Assembly (NCBI GenBank): GCA_009777535.1
Contig: WRLP01000012.1
Coordinates: 1 to 64,000, forward strand
DNA: 64,000 nucleotides
Reading direction: 5' to 3'
From: Treponema sp.
Lineage (GTDB): Bacteria; Spirochaetota; Spirochaetia; Treponematales; Breznakiellaceae
The first letter of the stretch is position 1; every line of letters starts with the position of its first letter. Made by a program: the position numbers and the translations under genes. Under the pieces are notes generated by a model. The model saw only the letters and a program-made list of their open reading frames with translations, was not told where the DNA came from and did not search any database. Shown here piece by piece: positions 35,406-45,901 of the stretch.

Positions 35406-38400
35406 TAATAATTATACTTTGCTGCCTGCTGTTATTCCCCATGCCCCTGCATGCACAGGAAGATACTGACGGCGAAAGGCAGCAATTTTTTTTGGAAGGA
35501 TTAACAGAAGAACAGCAGCAAATTATTCAGGAAGAGCTGCCTGATGAACTGCAACTAACAGAGATAGAAGATATAATCAGTGATCTACAGTCTTTCTTAC
35601 CGGCAGAATTGACAAGCGAACAGCAGCGCACTGATCTGGAAATAAGAACTTCCAGTCTCAGTGAACTGGCAGCCTGGAGCCGGAGCCTGGGGCTTTCCGA
35701 AAGCGGTTCAAGAGAGGCTCTTACCGATCGATTGAGAAATTATTTTAGAATCCAGGTCTCCGGAGAACTGCCGGATGAAGACAACCGCAAGATATTAACG
35801 ATAGAATCCGCGAGAACTACCGAATACTTCAGAATCGATGTGGTAGATGAAGAGTATGCAAGGCTTTCGGGGGAAGTACGACTAACCCTTATTGAATCCG
35901 ACTCTGTGCACAGAATAAACGCATCGGAAATCCTTTTTAACCGTACCAGAAATATTATTACAGCAAGAGGAGGCGTGGAGTATATCAAGGAAAAAGAGGG
36001 AACTATAGAAACTTTCCGCGGTGAAAACATTACAGTCGATCTTGATAACTGGTCAAGTGTCTTTCTGGACGGTACTTCAGAGCGAAAACTGGAAAGCGAC
36101 GGCACGACATACCGTTTTTCGGGGACAGTAATTTCCAGAAATGACGAAGAAGTTGTTGTCCTTAGCAAAGCATCGATCAGTAATGCAAGCAATACGGAAG
36201 CCTTATGGTCGATAGATGCGACAAGGGTCTGGCTACTTCCCGGCTCTGACTTTGCCATTTTTAACGCGGTTTTAAAAGTTGGCGAAATTCCCGTACTATA
36301 TATTCCTTTTTTCTATTTTCCTGCCGACGAGGTAATATTTCATCCTGTACTTGGGTTCCGTTCAAGAGAAGGAACCTTTGTTCAGACTACGACCTATATT
36401 CTTGGCAGGCCACAGTCCAACCCTTCCAGCCAGAGCTCATTAAGCAGGATTCTTGGAAGCTCAAGAGATTCCGAAAAAACACGGGAGGGATTATTTCTTC
36501 GCAGTACAGGAAGAAGATCAAGGGATCCGAATACTACAAGCCTTAAAGCGATGATTGATTACTATGCAAACCTTGGGGCATATTTCGGTCTCGACCTCGC
36601 CACTCCCAGACTGGGCGTTTTAAATTCCCTCGACCTTTCTCTGGGATTTGGAGTTTCGCGTACAGTCAGCCAGATAGGAGGAGGAAATTATACGCCATAC
36701 GCGCCAGATTTTGACGGTTCCAGCGACTGGAACCGGACAAACCTTTTTTCGATGGATGTACCGTTTCGCTACAGATTCAGAACACAGAGTTCCGTCAATG
36801 GCAGATACGGAAACCTGACGTGGAATTTTCCCTATTATTCAGACCCGTATGTTGACTATGATTTTCTTAACCGTTCGGAAGAAATGGACTGGATGAACAT
36901 GATCCAGCAGGGCGCAGCGCTCGAAGAACAAAACACAGCCTCTCAGAGCGAAATTCATTCATATTCCTGGCAGCTTAGCGGGCGCCCGTCTTTTTCATTT
37001 ACAAAATTATCGCCCTATATTTCAAACATTTCCCTAAACAGTTTTACCAGTACGGTAGCATTCCGAACAATAACCCTAAGCCCAAATGATCCGAATTTTA
37101 ACAGGGATTCACCATCACGCGCCTTTTTTGCGCCTGATAGATATACCATCTACAGCGTTTCCGGCTCTGCTTCCGGAGCTCCGCTCAGATTCGACAGCTC
37201 GGGCCAATCAAGGATGGTAAACCCTCCAAATAGAGATCAAGATCAGGAATTGGAAAACCCTCTGGAAAATATCGGAATACCAATATCTCCATGGGAAAGC
37301 GTAGACGACAACGAAGAATCAGAATCATCACCTGAAAATATTCTTACACCGCCAGTCCTTGACCAACGGTTTGAACTACCCAGAACCGGAAACGTAATAT
37401 TCGGCATTGATTATCAATTTTCCCCGACAAGTTCTTCGGAGCTCCAATTCAGAATAAGCGAATGGAAAACTTATGACGAAGTGGACTGGTCGCAAGTACA
37501 ATCAATATTGTCTACTTTCGGAGGAAATTCAAGTATCAATTTCACTGCAAATCACGGCGAGAGTCTTTATTCAAATACATTTTCCCTGTCAGGCAGCGGT
37601 TCATGGCGTCAATATAGTTATCTTGATGAGGAGGCCGAAGTTTACCAGACAGGCGGACAAACTGACAAAAGTAAAATAGAGCAGGCAAACAGGCAGCAGT
37701 ACAGCCAATCTTTTTACTCGACTTCCTACTCCAACAGCTTCACCCTAAGACCACTGTACCGGAACATAATATTCAGCCAATCAAATTTACAGTACAGCTT
37801 CAGAGGTCTTTTGGCAAGATCAAATTTCATTGGAACCGGGGATGATCCCGAATGGGAGAATGTATTTGGTGCATGGGAAAAAGAAAAACTGGAGGGGCAT
37901 AGCTTTTCCACAAACCTTTCGGCCAATATCATGGATAAAGTGCAGAGCCTAAGCCTTAGTTCCACCCTGCCTCCCTTTGATCCAACAATCGCGGCTAATG
38001 CGACATTCAGGGTATGGATATCGGATACCAGTGCCAGCATATCGATAACAAATCCAGGTGAAAGTGAAAAAAGAAAAATCCTTCCCTTTAGTGTAACCGA
38101 AACACTAAGGTTCGGGAGTTTTGGTTCCTTTGTACACAGTATGACTTTAGATCCAGAATTAAACAATGAGTTTACATCCATTACGACTACACTATCATTA
38201 TGGAATCTGCGCATAGCCTATACAGCCACCAGAATGGCAGGTTATGAACTCAGGTATGATAGCGGAATGCCACAGGGCTGGGTGGCCTTAAATACGGAGC
38301 CAGCCCTTAAATCAAAAGATGTTTCATTGTCATACAGTAAAAGTTTCCAGAGAATCGAAATTATAAAAGACCTTTTTAATATCTCGGTTAACTTCAACAC

Positions 38401-38872
38401 GCGGCTTTTCTATGATTTACAGCGATATTCAAGCTCCAGCTTTACTTTTTCTCTGGGACTAAACATTGGCATAAGCAACTTCATGAATTTATCTCTGAGT
38501 ACGTCTTCGGAGAATGCCGTTATCTTTCGCTATTTTAAGGAAATGCCCGGAATGGAGGATTTAACATCCATGTATCCTGAAGGCGATCAAAACAATTTAT
38601 TCATTGACTTATTTGATTCTTTTAATTTTGCAGACGAAACCAAGCGGCGAAGATCCGGATTCAAAACCAAAAGTTTTAATCTGTCCGCTACTCACCAGTT
38701 GGGTGACTGGAACGCGGTATTGGGCATTACAGTATCGCCGTATCTGCCGGCAGGATCAAGAAGCTATGATGTCAGTACCGATGTTTCGTTCCTGGTTCAG
38801 TGGGTGCCAATCAGCGAAATAAAGTCGGATATCAAGTATGAAAACAGAACCCATACCTATTTGGTAAAGTGA
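35402..38872 (+). CDS. LptD/OstA-like outer-membrane protein
   Basis: 1156-residue exported protein. Signal peptide about 1-19 (ending LHAQ). A Gln/Glu-rich helical region contains a SAP/HeH-like helix-loop-helix (about 84-115: [20 protein letters not shown]). An OstA-like beta region follows (about 125-290, [20 protein letters not shown]). A large C-terminal part of alternating Ser/Thr/aromatic strands to residue 1156 looks like a beta-barrel. It matches the treponemal LptD homologue that follows uvrA. Most treponemes lack LPS, so the true cargo is unclear. It overlaps uvrA by 4 bases and is likely co-transcribed. Confidence 0.82.
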   Translation: MIIIILCCLLLFPMPLHAQEDTDGERQQFFLEGLTEEQQQIIQEELPDELQLTEIEDIISDLQSFLPAELTSEQQRTDLEIRTSSLSELAAWSRSLGLSESGSREALTDRLRNYFRIQVSGELPDEDNRKILTIESARTTEYFRIDVVDEEYARLSGEVRLTLIESDSVHRINASEILFNRTRNIITARGGVEYIKEKEGTIETFRGENITVDLDNWSSVFLDGTSERKLESDGTTYRFSGTVISRNDEEVVVLSKASISNASNTEALWSIDATRVWLLPGSDFAIFNAVLKVGEIPVLYIPFFYFPADEVIFHPVLGFRSREGTFVQTTTYILGRPQSNPSSQSSLSRILGSSRDSEKTREGLFLRSTGRRSRDPNTTSLKAMIDYYANLGAYFGLDLATPRLGVLNSLDLSLGFGVSRTVSQIGGGNYTPYAPDFDGSSDWNRTNLFSMDVPFRYRFRTQSSVNGRYGNLTWNFPYYSDPYVDYDFLNRSEEMDWMNMIQQGAALEEQNTASQSEIHSYSWQLSGRPSFSFTKLSPYISNISLNSFTSTVAFRTITLSPNDPNFNRDSPSRAFFAPDRYTIYSVSGSASGAPLRFDSSGQSRMVNPPNRDQDQELENPLENIGIPISPWESVDDNEESESSPENILTPPVLDQRFELPRTGNVIFGIDYQFSPTSSSELQFRISEWKTYDEVDWSQVQSILSTFGGNSSINFTANHGESLYSNTFSLSGSGSWRQYSYLDEEAEVYQTGGQTDKSKIEQANRQQYSQSFYSTSYSNSFTLRPLYRNIIFSQSNLQYSFRGLLARSNFIGTGDDPEWENVFGAWEKEKLEGHSFSTNLSANIMDKVQSLSLSSTLPPFDPTIAANATFRVWISDTSASISITNPGESEKRKILPFSVTETLRFGSFGSFVHSMTLDPELNNEFTSITTTLSLWNLRIAYTATRMAGYELRYDSGMPQGWVALNTEPALKSKDVSLSYSKSFQRIEIIKDLFNISVNFNTRLFYDLQRYSSSSFTFSLGLNIGISNFMNLSLSTSSENAVIFRYFKEMPGMEDLTSMYPEGDQNNLFIDLFDSFNFADETKRRRSGFKTKSFNLSATHQLGDWNAVLGITVSPYLPAGSRSYDVSTDVSFLVQWVPISEIKSDIKYENRTHTYLVK

Positions 38873-38932
38873 AAGCCCTAATGATCTTGACTTGCACACC
38901 AGTGGAACTATAGACTCATGGTAAGGGACTAG

Positions 38933-39925
38933 ATGGAGGACGCAATTACCATAGTGCTCGACTCTGGGGACCTTCTGCCGGGGATTTGTGGAGCCAATGA
39001 CGGGAACCTCAGAATTATTGAAAGTTCACTTGGCGGCCGTATCGCCGCCAGGGGTAATGAAATCCGTTTTGATGGAGGCGACGAGGCCGGCGTCAGGCGG
39101 TTCAAAACCATGATGGATGACCTGATTGCAACGGTCAGGGAAGGCGAAACCCCGTCGCCGGAATATGTTAGCGCTCTGGTCGGAAGCCTTATGCCAGCGA
39201 GCGCAAAAGACGAAAATGGATCGATGCCTGATAGTTTTGAAACAGGGATTGAAACACTAAAAGATTCGATGATACAGATACCCCACGGTTTCCACAGGGT
39301 GTATCCGCGGGGCAGAAATCAGGCCTTTTATATCAAGGGAATGCGGAATAATGACATCAGCTTCTGCATCGGGCCGGCAGGAACCGGCAAAACATATCTG
39401 GCAATCGCCGAAGCCCTGCGCCTCGTTCTTTCAAAAAAACTCCGTAAACTTGTGCTTACAAGGCCGGTAGTGGAAGCAGGTGAAAATCTCGGGTTCCTGC
39501 CGGGCGATCTAAGCCAGAAAATAAATCCCTATCTGCGCCCCCTTTATGATGCAATGGAATCCCTTGTTCCATACGAAATAATCCACAAAATGGAAGAAAC
39601 AAGAGGAATGGAAATAGCTCCCCTTGCATACATGAGGGGGCGCAGCCTTAACGACAGCATGGTCATTCTTGACGAAGCACAGAACACAACCAGGGAACAG
39701 ATGAAAATGTTTCTTACAAGAATCGGCACAGGTGCAAAAGCCGTAATTACAGGGGATGTTACCCAGATAGACCTCGGCCGTAAAAGCGATTCAGGGCTGT
39801 TACACGCCATTGAGATATTAAGAAACATAGAGGGGATTCACTTTACATTCTTGCATACAAATGATGTAGTGCGAAACCCGCTTATAAAAAAGATAATACA
39901 GGCATACGATGAAAACGAAAGATAA
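38933..39925 (+). CDS. PhoH family ATPase
   Basis: 330-residue PhoH-like P-loop protein: an N-terminal KH-like/PhoH leader region, then Walker A GPAGTGKTYLA (about 148-158) and ILDEAQNTTREQMKMFLTR with the Walker B and RIGTGAKAVITGDVTQID sensor motifs. PhoH-YbeY gene pairing supports an RNA-metabolism role. AAGGGA lies just before the ATG. It overlaps the HD gene by 17 bases. Confidence 0.93.
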   Translation: MEDAITIVLDSGDLLPGICGANDGNLRIIESSLGGRIAARGNEIRFDGGDEAGVRRFKTMMDDLIATVREGETPSPEYVSALVGSLMPASAKDENGSMPDSFETGIETLKDSMIQIPHGFHRVYPRGRNQAFYIKGMRNNDISFCIGPAGTGKTYLAIAEALRLVLSKKLRKLVLTRPVVEAGENLGFLPGDLSQKINPYLRPLYDAMESLVPYEIIHKMEETRGMEIAPLAYMRGRSLNDSMVILDEAQNTTREQMKMFLTRIGTGAKAVITGDVTQIDLGRKSDSGLLHAIEILRNIEGIHFTFLHTNDVVRNPLIKKIIQAYDENER

Positions 39926-41402
39926 GGCTCCCGCTTCAGGAGCCGCAGAAATTTTACGAAAGGCGTTGAATCGTTTACGCCCGGGCCCTGCCGCTGTAAG
40001 CCTTGCCTTTTTTTTGGTTACGGTCTTTGTTGTGGTAACCAACATGGCAGGCAATGCGGAAAACGACATGAAGGACTATGCTATCGCCGGCCGCGCTACA
40101 GAAGCCGGATTTACCGCGCCATACATCGGCCTAATACTCCTTGTCATTATGTGCTACGCACTTTATATCTATCTGCGTAATAATCTTATAATGGAAAAAA
40201 AATTGAGCAGCAGAGAAAATTATTTATTTTCGCTGCTTTCGTGTTTATACATAATCGCCCCGATCTTTCTGAAAAATCTGTTGATAAATTATGAAGGTTT
40301 TCCGGTAACCCTGGCGTTTCCCACTTCCCTTTTGGTCATGATACTCGCCATTTTCATCGGCGCAAGGGCGGCCTTAATCATGGCCATTACGCTGCCCCTT
40401 GGGGCTTACATCCTCGGCGCCATGGATATTAACTCATTTCTTATCGCGCTGATCTCCGGCATAGTCGCTTCCGCCGTATTAAGAGACGCCAAGAAACGCA
40501 TGGACCTGATCAAGGCAGGCATCGTTATCGCGGCGTCAAACTGTCTGGCCGTGGTAGTGATTCTGCTAATCAGAAGCTCCGGCTTTGGTGAATATCCGGC
40601 GATGCTTTTTTGGGCTGCCCTTAACGGCATTTTTTCCGGAATGCTGCTGCTTGGCATTCTGCCGCCGCTGGAACATGCCCTGAACGCTGTTACGCCATTC
40701 AGGCTGATGGAGTTATCCGACCTTAACGCTCCAATACTGCGAAAACTTTTTACGGCGGCGCCCGGGACATACAGCCACTCGATTATGGTCGCTAACCTGG
40801 CCGAGCAGGCCTGCCAGGACATAGGCGCCAATGCCCTGCTTGCCCGTGTCGGCGCCTATTACCACGACATCGGTAAAATGGAAAACCCCGATTATTTCGT
40901 GGAGAATCAAACCGATCATAACAGGCATGATGATATAGCCCCAAGGCTCTCGGCGACAGTTATAAGGTCGCATGTTAAAGTGGGCATTGAAAAAGCGCAC
41001 AGCCTCGGCCTTCCCGGCGCTGTAATAAATTTTATTGGGGAACATCACGGCAATTCACTCATTTCGTGGTTTTACAACAAGGCGGCCGAGCAGGAGGAGC
41101 AGGTCAATACCGAAGACTTTCGGTATCCCGGCAACCCGCCGCAGACAAGGGAATCGGCGGTTGTAATGCTTGCCGATGTTACCGAAGCCGGTGTGCGAAC
41201 ACTTAGCAAGCCAACAGCGGTAAAAATGGAAAAATTCATTCAGGGCTTATTTAACGCCAAGGTGGAGGGCGGCCAGCTTGCCGAATCTGAATTAACCTTC
41301 CGCGATTTGGAGACAATAAAGAAAGCCTTTGTTAAAGTTCTTACCGGTTATTATCATTCAAGGATCGAATACCCGAACCAAAAGGAAGAAGAAGACGAAT
41401 GA
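39909..41402 (+). CDS. HD-domain phosphohydrolase, short 7TMR-HD (PgpH-like)
   Basis: 497-residue membrane protein: N-terminal membrane segment, then about six more (roughly 70-250), then a cytoplasmic HD domain with YSHSIMVANL, YYHDIGKMENPDYFVENQ and GEHHGNSL. PgpH-type 7TMR-HD proteins hydrolyse cyclic di-AMP and normally carry a large extracellular domain (about 700 residues total). Here that domain is missing or reduced to about 30 residues. Located between phoH and ybeY, a common arrangement. Confidence 0.85.
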   Translation: MKTKDKAPASGAAEILRKALNRLRPGPAAVSLAFFLVTVFVVVTNMAGNAENDMKDYAIAGRATEAGFTAPYIGLILLVIMCYALYIYLRNNLIMEKKLSSRENYLFSLLSCLYIIAPIFLKNLLINYEGFPVTLAFPTSLLVMILAIFIGARAALIMAITLPLGAYILGAMDINSFLIALISGIVASAVLRDAKKRMDLIKAGIVIAASNCLAVVVILLIRSSGFGEYPAMLFWAALNGIFSGMLLLGILPPLEHALNAVTPFRLMELSDLNAPILRKLFTAAPGTYSHSIMVANLAEQACQDIGANALLARVGAYYHDIGKMENPDYFVENQTDHNRHDDIAPRLSATVIRSHVKVGIEKAHSLGLPGAVINFIGEHHGNSLISWFYNKAAEQEEQVNTEDFRYPGNPPQTRESAVVMLADVTEAGVRTLSKPTAVKMEKFIQGLFNAKVEGGQLAESELTFRDLETIKKAFVKVLTGYYHSRIEYPNQKEEEDE

Positions 41403-41851
41403 ACACCGTTACGGTAAATGCCATGGATATAACACTGCCTGACTGGAGCGATTCCCTGCGCGCCTTTGTTACAAAAACGCTGGACAGCATAAACAAGAAC
41501 AACTGGGATCTTTCGGTACTTCTGTGCAGCGACAGGGCGATTAAAGAACTAAACACCCAGTACCGGAACAAGGCGGAAACGACGGACGTGCTTTCTTTCC
41601 GGCAGGATACGGAATTTTCCGATGAAGGGGGCCTTCGTTACCTGCCCGGCGACATAGTCATTTCACTGGACACACTGCGGGAAAATTCCAAAATTTACAA
41701 AATATCTGAAGATGAGGAGTTACGCCGGCTGCTGATTCATGGTATCCTTCATCTGGACGGCATGGATCACGTTAGTAACAACGATACCGAGCCGATGATT
41801 GTTTTACAGGAGGAAATACTGAAAAAGCTCAACGGAGAACACATTCTGTGA
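41399..41851 (+). CDS. ybeY: Endoribonuclease YbeY
   Basis: 150-residue metal-dependent endoribonuclease for rRNA maturation and quality control. HGILHLDGMDH (the HGxLHLxGxDH zinc motif) lies near the C-terminus, and ELNTQYRNKAETTDVLSF upstream. The start overlaps the HD gene stop (ATGA), and its own stop overlaps the next start. Confidence 0.96.
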   Translation: MNTVTVNAMDITLPDWSDSLRAFVTKTLDSINKNNWDLSVLLCSDRAIKELNTQYRNKAETTDVLSFRQDTEFSDEGGLRYLPGDIVISLDTLRENSKIYKISEDEELRRLLIHGILHLDGMDHVSNNDTEPMIVLQEEILKKLNGEHIL

Positions 41852-42594
41852 AAAATAGTTTTCATATAAATTCCAGGGCGATAAAGGACCTCGAGGAAGA
41901 TCAGCAGGAAATGATTCGCGGGGTTGTAGAACTTTCGGAAACCACAGTCAAGGAAGTAATGGTGCCGCGCACGGATGTGGTTTTTCTTTCATCGGACGCT
42001 TCGAGGGAAGAAATGCTGGCCAGGATTGCGGAGAGCGAGCACTCCCGTTTTCCGGTGTACCAGGAAACAATAGACCATGTTATCGGGATTCTTCATGTCA
42101 AAGATGTCCTTAAAGCCCTTATTCTGAACAATGATCTGAACATTAAAGCCCTGGTGCGAAAGCCGTTCTTTGTGCCTGTTTCAAAACACATTGATGAACT
42201 GCTTAGGGAACTGCGCCGCAAGAAGGTACACATTGCCGTTGTCGTAGACGAGTACGGCGGCGTTTCCGGCATCGTGTGCATGGAAGACATCATAGAAGAA
42301 ATCGTAGGCGACATTCAAGACGAGTTTGATAACGAAACAGAAGATATTATAAAACTCGCGGACGGAATTTGGCTTTGCGACGCCAGGGTAAATCTCGAGG
42401 ATCTCACAGAAGAAACCGGCATTGAACTGCCAACCGGTGATTTTGACACCCTTGGCGGTTTTGTTTTTGATCTTCACGGAAAAATTCCTGCAAAATTCGA
42501 AAAGATCGAATACAGGGGCAATGATTTTATTATTCAGGAAATGGACGGACACAAGATTAATTCCGTAAAAATAGTAATGCAAAAAAAAGACTAG
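41848..42594 (+). CDS. TlyC/CorC-like CBS-domain protein
   Basis: 248-residue cytoplasmic protein with two CBS domains (VKEVMVPRTDVVFL at about 34-47 and the second at about 100-155) and a C-terminal CorC/HlyC transporter-associated domain (WLCDARVNLEDLTEETG to the end). Related to TlyC of spirochaetes and to CorC, which affects magnesium and cobalt efflux. Haemolysin labels for this family are doubtful. GTG start in GTGA overlap with ybeY. Confidence 0.9.
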   Translation: MKNSFHINSRAIKDLEEDQQEMIRGVVELSETTVKEVMVPRTDVVFLSSDASREEMLARIAESEHSRFPVYQETIDHVIGILHVKDVLKALILNNDLNIKALVRKPFFVPVSKHIDELLRELRRKKVHIAVVVDEYGGVSGIVCMEDIIEEIVGDIQDEFDNETEDIIKLADGIWLCDARVNLEDLTEETGIELPTGDFDTLGGFVFDLHGKIPAKFEKIEYRGNDFIIQEMDGHKINSVKIVMQKKD

Positions 42595-42621
42595 ACAGAG
42601 TAAAGGGAGGGGACTGATACA

Positions 42622-44610
42622 ATGGCTCGTATAAAAATCTTTTTATCTCTTTTATTGTTATGCGCATTTCTTCCTGTGCTGCTGGAGGCGCAGTCCGGTA
42701 CAGGCGCCGCCCAGGCTGCGGTTCTGTACGAGCGGGGCAGGTACTATATGGCTGAGGAAGACTGGTATTCTGCCGTAGAATCGTTCCTTGAGTGCGTCCG
42801 GCTGCATCCCGCCCATGCGGAAGGAAACGCCGCTCTTGCCGAGTGTTACTATGAACTGTCTGAATTTGACGAAGCGCTGGTATGGATAAAAAAGGCGCGT
42901 TCCTTAAGCAGGGGCAGTATGGCCCTTGCAAATCTGGAAGCCTTTATACTCATCGCCCTGGGGCAGATTGAGCCGGCCGCGGCGCTGGTCGGCGACATTC
43001 TTGCAAGGGAACCCTACAACCGCGAGGCGCTATTCGCCGCCGGTGAACTTGATATCGCAAGGGGCAGGCAGGCGGAAGCCCTTCTGCGTTTCCGCGAAGC
43101 CGTACGCCGTTATCCCGATGACCGGCGGCTGCTTGTTTCCCTTGCACTGGTGTCCGGTTCGCTGGGAGACAATGAAACCGCCCTTTCCTACATTGACCGT
43201 GCTCTCGCCCAGCACCCTGACGATCACCGTGTGTTTTATTATGCCGCATACCTTAACGCCCAGAGTAATAGGCTTGCTCAGGCAATCCGTTACGCGGAAA
43301 ACTCGCTGTATTTCAAACCAGGATACAAACCGGCTCTTTCTCTTCTGGCAAACCTTCGTTACCGCAACGGACAATTCGATGAAGCCGCAAGGCTTGCCGA
43401 TGCCGCCATTGAAGCCGACCGGCAGGATTCCGGGGCATGGTATTTAAAAGGGCTTTCATTCAGCAGACTGGGGCGTTCTGGCGATTCCCTGACCGTGCTT
43501 TCAAACGCCATTGCAACTAACGGAGAGGATGAATTCATACGCGCCATTCTTGAAGAAACCCTGATTTCTTCCACCAATCTCGAAGATCCCCGCCGTACCC
43601 GCTGGGCAACATGGCATTTTGAAAGGGGCAGGGATTTCCGCTCGCGCAATATGATAGAGCAGGCGCTTTTTGAATACAGGCGGGGATTAAGACTTAATCC
43701 GTATTCAAATGACAGGCGGGAATATGCGGAACTGCTAAGATTGCAGGGCTACCCCGCACGCTACCTTGAAGAACTGCGCTTTATGCAGGATCAGGGCAGC
43801 GCCGACAGAAGCATGAACGATGCAGTGGAAGCGTATAGTTCACTTTTGTCAAACGCGGTTTTCAGGCAGTGGCAGGTTGATCCGGTAGAACTGGCACAGC
43901 GTTACTGGAAGGTTGCCGTATTCTCAATTGCAGGTCAGTCCAGTTTTTATCACGCCGATTCCGGATATGTGGCCTCATCTTACATCAATGAAATATTGAT
44001 TCACGACAGAAACATTTCCAGGATAAACATAGAAGTCAGGCAGACGTCCTTTTCCCAGGCCTTCCGCCTTGCGCGGGAAGCAGGTGCGGATTATTTCATG
44101 ATCGTCTCGGTTACAGAAAACGAGCGCGACATTTCCCTGAAGGGCGAACTGTTTGTCGGCAGAACCGGCTCCTCCGCCGGCGTTTTTACCACTTACCGCA
44201 CAGGCATAGACCGGCTGCGCAATGCCTGCAGAGGAATTACCGAGCAGCTTTCCGCTTCCCTGCCCTTCAGGGGCTCCCTTGTTAACCGCCGTCAAAATCT
44301 TGCCCTGTTTGACAAGGGCAGGGCCGACGGGGTGCAGACAGGAACTGTCTTCGATGTCGTTAAAAAGGGGCGGACGCAGATCGCCAATGAAGGCATTGCC
44401 CTTGTCTACGGCGGCGATGATGTCGTGGGAAGTATCAATATTGATATCTGTGATGAGGAAATATCCGTTGGCACCTTAACAAGAAGCGGTTTCTTTGACC
44501 GCATCGAAAGGGGAGACGAAATAATATTACAGCGGGAAGGCGCCGCAAGGTCTCAAAGCGAGGCGGCTGCCAACCCTGAGCTTAGGGCCCTGCTCAGAAC
44601 ATTGCGCTGA
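42622..44610 (+). CDS. Exported TPR protein
   Basis: 662-residue protein with a signal peptide (hydrophobic 6-20, cleavage near LEAQ). Roughly eight tetratricopeptide repeats span 30-300 (for example ALAECYYELSEFDEALVWIK). A second mixed domain to the end carries ADYFMIVSVTENERDISLKG and a GRADGVQTGTVFDVVKKG segment. Probably a periplasmic or membrane-associated assembly factor. It follows tlyC by 27 bases, in the same order as a TPR gene near tlyC in other treponemes. Confidence 0.78.
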   Translation: MARIKIFLSLLLLCAFLPVLLEAQSGTGAAQAAVLYERGRYYMAEEDWYSAVESFLECVRLHPAHAEGNAALAECYYELSEFDEALVWIKKARSLSRGSMALANLEAFILIALGQIEPAAALVGDILAREPYNREALFAAGELDIARGRQAEALLRFREAVRRYPDDRRLLVSLALVSGSLGDNETALSYIDRALAQHPDDHRVFYYAAYLNAQSNRLAQAIRYAENSLYFKPGYKPALSLLANLRYRNGQFDEAARLADAAIEADRQDSGAWYLKGLSFSRLGRSGDSLTVLSNAIATNGEDEFIRAILEETLISSTNLEDPRRTRWATWHFERGRDFRSRNMIEQALFEYRRGLRLNPYSNDRREYAELLRLQGYPARYLEELRFMQDQGSADRSMNDAVEAYSSLLSNAVFRQWQVDPVELAQRYWKVAVFSIAGQSSFYHADSGYVASSYINEILIHDRNISRINIEVRQTSFSQAFRLAREAGADYFMIVSVTENERDISLKGELFVGRTGSSAGVFTTYRTGIDRLRNACRGITEQLSASLPFRGSLVNRRQNLALFDKGRADGVQTGTVFDVVKKGRTQIANEGIALVYGGDDVVGSINIDICDEEISVGTLTRSGFFDRIERGDEIILQREGAARSQSEAAANPELRALLRTLR

Positions 44611-44620
44611 AATTTTAATA

Positions 44621-44761
44621 CCACGAACCTCACAAACGTCCACTAACCATTAGTTTGATATTGTCGAAAAATCTTTATAATTCTTCTTAATTTCATTGAA
44701 TTTGAATGTTTAAATGAGTTTTCAAACAGCAAGTTCGTGTTGTTAGTGTGGTTTGTGGTCA
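44621..44761. repeat. Intergenic inverted repeat, ACCACGAAC family (convergent gap)
   Basis: Left arm TACCACGAACCTCACAAAC, right arm ending GTTAGTGTGGTTTGTGGTCAAA, with an AT-rich centre of about 75 bases. It occupies the whole gap between convergent TPR and aminotransferase genes, where it could act as a bidirectional terminator. Confidence 0.75.
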
Positions 44762-44766
44762 AATTA

Positions 44767-45900
44767 TTACATGGCGGAAAGTGCTTCCAGAATTATATCG
44801 ATCTCGGCATCTGTCGTTCTGTACCCAAAGCTGAAGCGGACCGTTCCGTGCGGAAATGTGCCGGCGGTCTTGTGAGCCAACGGCGAACAGTGCAGCCCGC
44901 TGCGTGTAATAATTCCATATTTTTCAAAAAGATGCCTCGATGCCTCGGCGGCATTGTAGCCGCGCACAATAACCGAAACTACCGCCGTACAGCGATCTGG
45001 ATCGAGTGTTCCGTACAGAGTAACATTTTTTATGTTAAGCGCTCCGGTAATAAAGCGCGCTGTAAGGGAGCGTTCTCTGTCCCGTATATTTTTAACGCCC
45101 GTTCGCAGAATCTCCTCCACGGAGGAGGCAAGGCTCAGTATGCCAGCGGTGTTCTGCGTACCTGCCTCGAATTTGTCCGGAAGAAAGTCCGGCATATCAA
45201 GGGAATCAGAGATGCTTCCTGTCCCGCCGGCAATCCACGGACGCATCCGGCTGCAGGCGCGCTCTGAAACGGCCATGCCGCCGGTGCCGGCAAGGGCGCC
45301 GAGCCCCTTATGACCGGCAAACACGGCCACATCGCAGTATTCTCCCATTGTCCAAGGCAGAACTCCGGCAGTTTGCGCCATGTCCAGAACGGTAAAAACG
45401 CCGCTTTCGCGGGCAATCCTAAAACAATCCGTTACGGGCAATATCGTACCAAGAACATTTGAAGCATGAGACATAACAAGCAGCCTTGTGTTCTCACGGA
45501 TTGCCCTGCGGACTTTCGCCGGATCAAGGGAGCCGTCCGGCTCACATTGCAGCCATTCCAGGTCTATCACTCCGTTTTTATAAAGCGCCTGGAGGGGACG
45601 TGCCGATGCATTATGCTCTATACTGGTGGCAAGAACATGATCCCCCTGCCCTGCAAGGCCGTGAATAGCCATATTCAGCGCCGCCGTAGCGCCGCTCGTG
45701 AAAATTACGCGCAAAGGATCGCCTATTCCCAGAAGATCTGCAACTGCCCTGCGCGCCCTTAAAGCGATTTTTCCGGTATCAATGCCCTCGAAATTTCTTC
45801 CGGCATTAAGATGGGTCCCGCCCAAATAGGCGTAAAGCTCTTTTAGGGTATGATCGGAAAGGGACGGTGAAGTAGCCGCGTAGTTGGCGTATATTGCCAT
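44767..45900 (-). CDS. Class-V aminotransferase, selenium-associated cysteine desulfurase
   Basis: 377-residue PLP enzyme of the NifS/CsdB fold. The PLP-binding Lys lies in FAGHKGLGALAGTGGM and the mobile catalytic Cys in RSGLHCSPLAHKTAG. It matches the EF2568-type subfamily that accompanies YedF and SelD, so it may release selenium from selenocysteine or sulfur from cysteine for delivery to SelD or to a selenium cofactor. No SD; the start follows the yedF stop by one base, implying translational coupling. Last gene of the tRNA-Sec operon. Confidence 0.82.
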   Translation of the reverse strand: MAIYANYAATSPSLSDHTLKELYAYLGGTHLNAGRNFEGIDTGKIALRARRAVADLLGIGDPLRVIFTSGATAALNMAIHGLAGQGDHVLATSIEHNASARPLQALYKNGVIDLEWLQCEPDGSLDPAKVRRAIRENTRLLVMSHASNVLGTILPVTDCFRIARESGVFTVLDMAQTAGVLPWTMGEYCDVAVFAGHKGLGALAGTGGMAVSERACSRMRPWIAGGTGSISDSLDMPDFLPDKFEAGTQNTAGILSLASSVEEILRTGVKNIRDRERSLTARFITGALNIKNVTLYGTLDPDRCTAVVSVIVRGYNAAEASRHLFEKYGIITRSGLHCSPLAHKTAGTFPHGTVRFSFGYRTTDAEIDIILEALSAM

Positions 45901-45901
45901 A

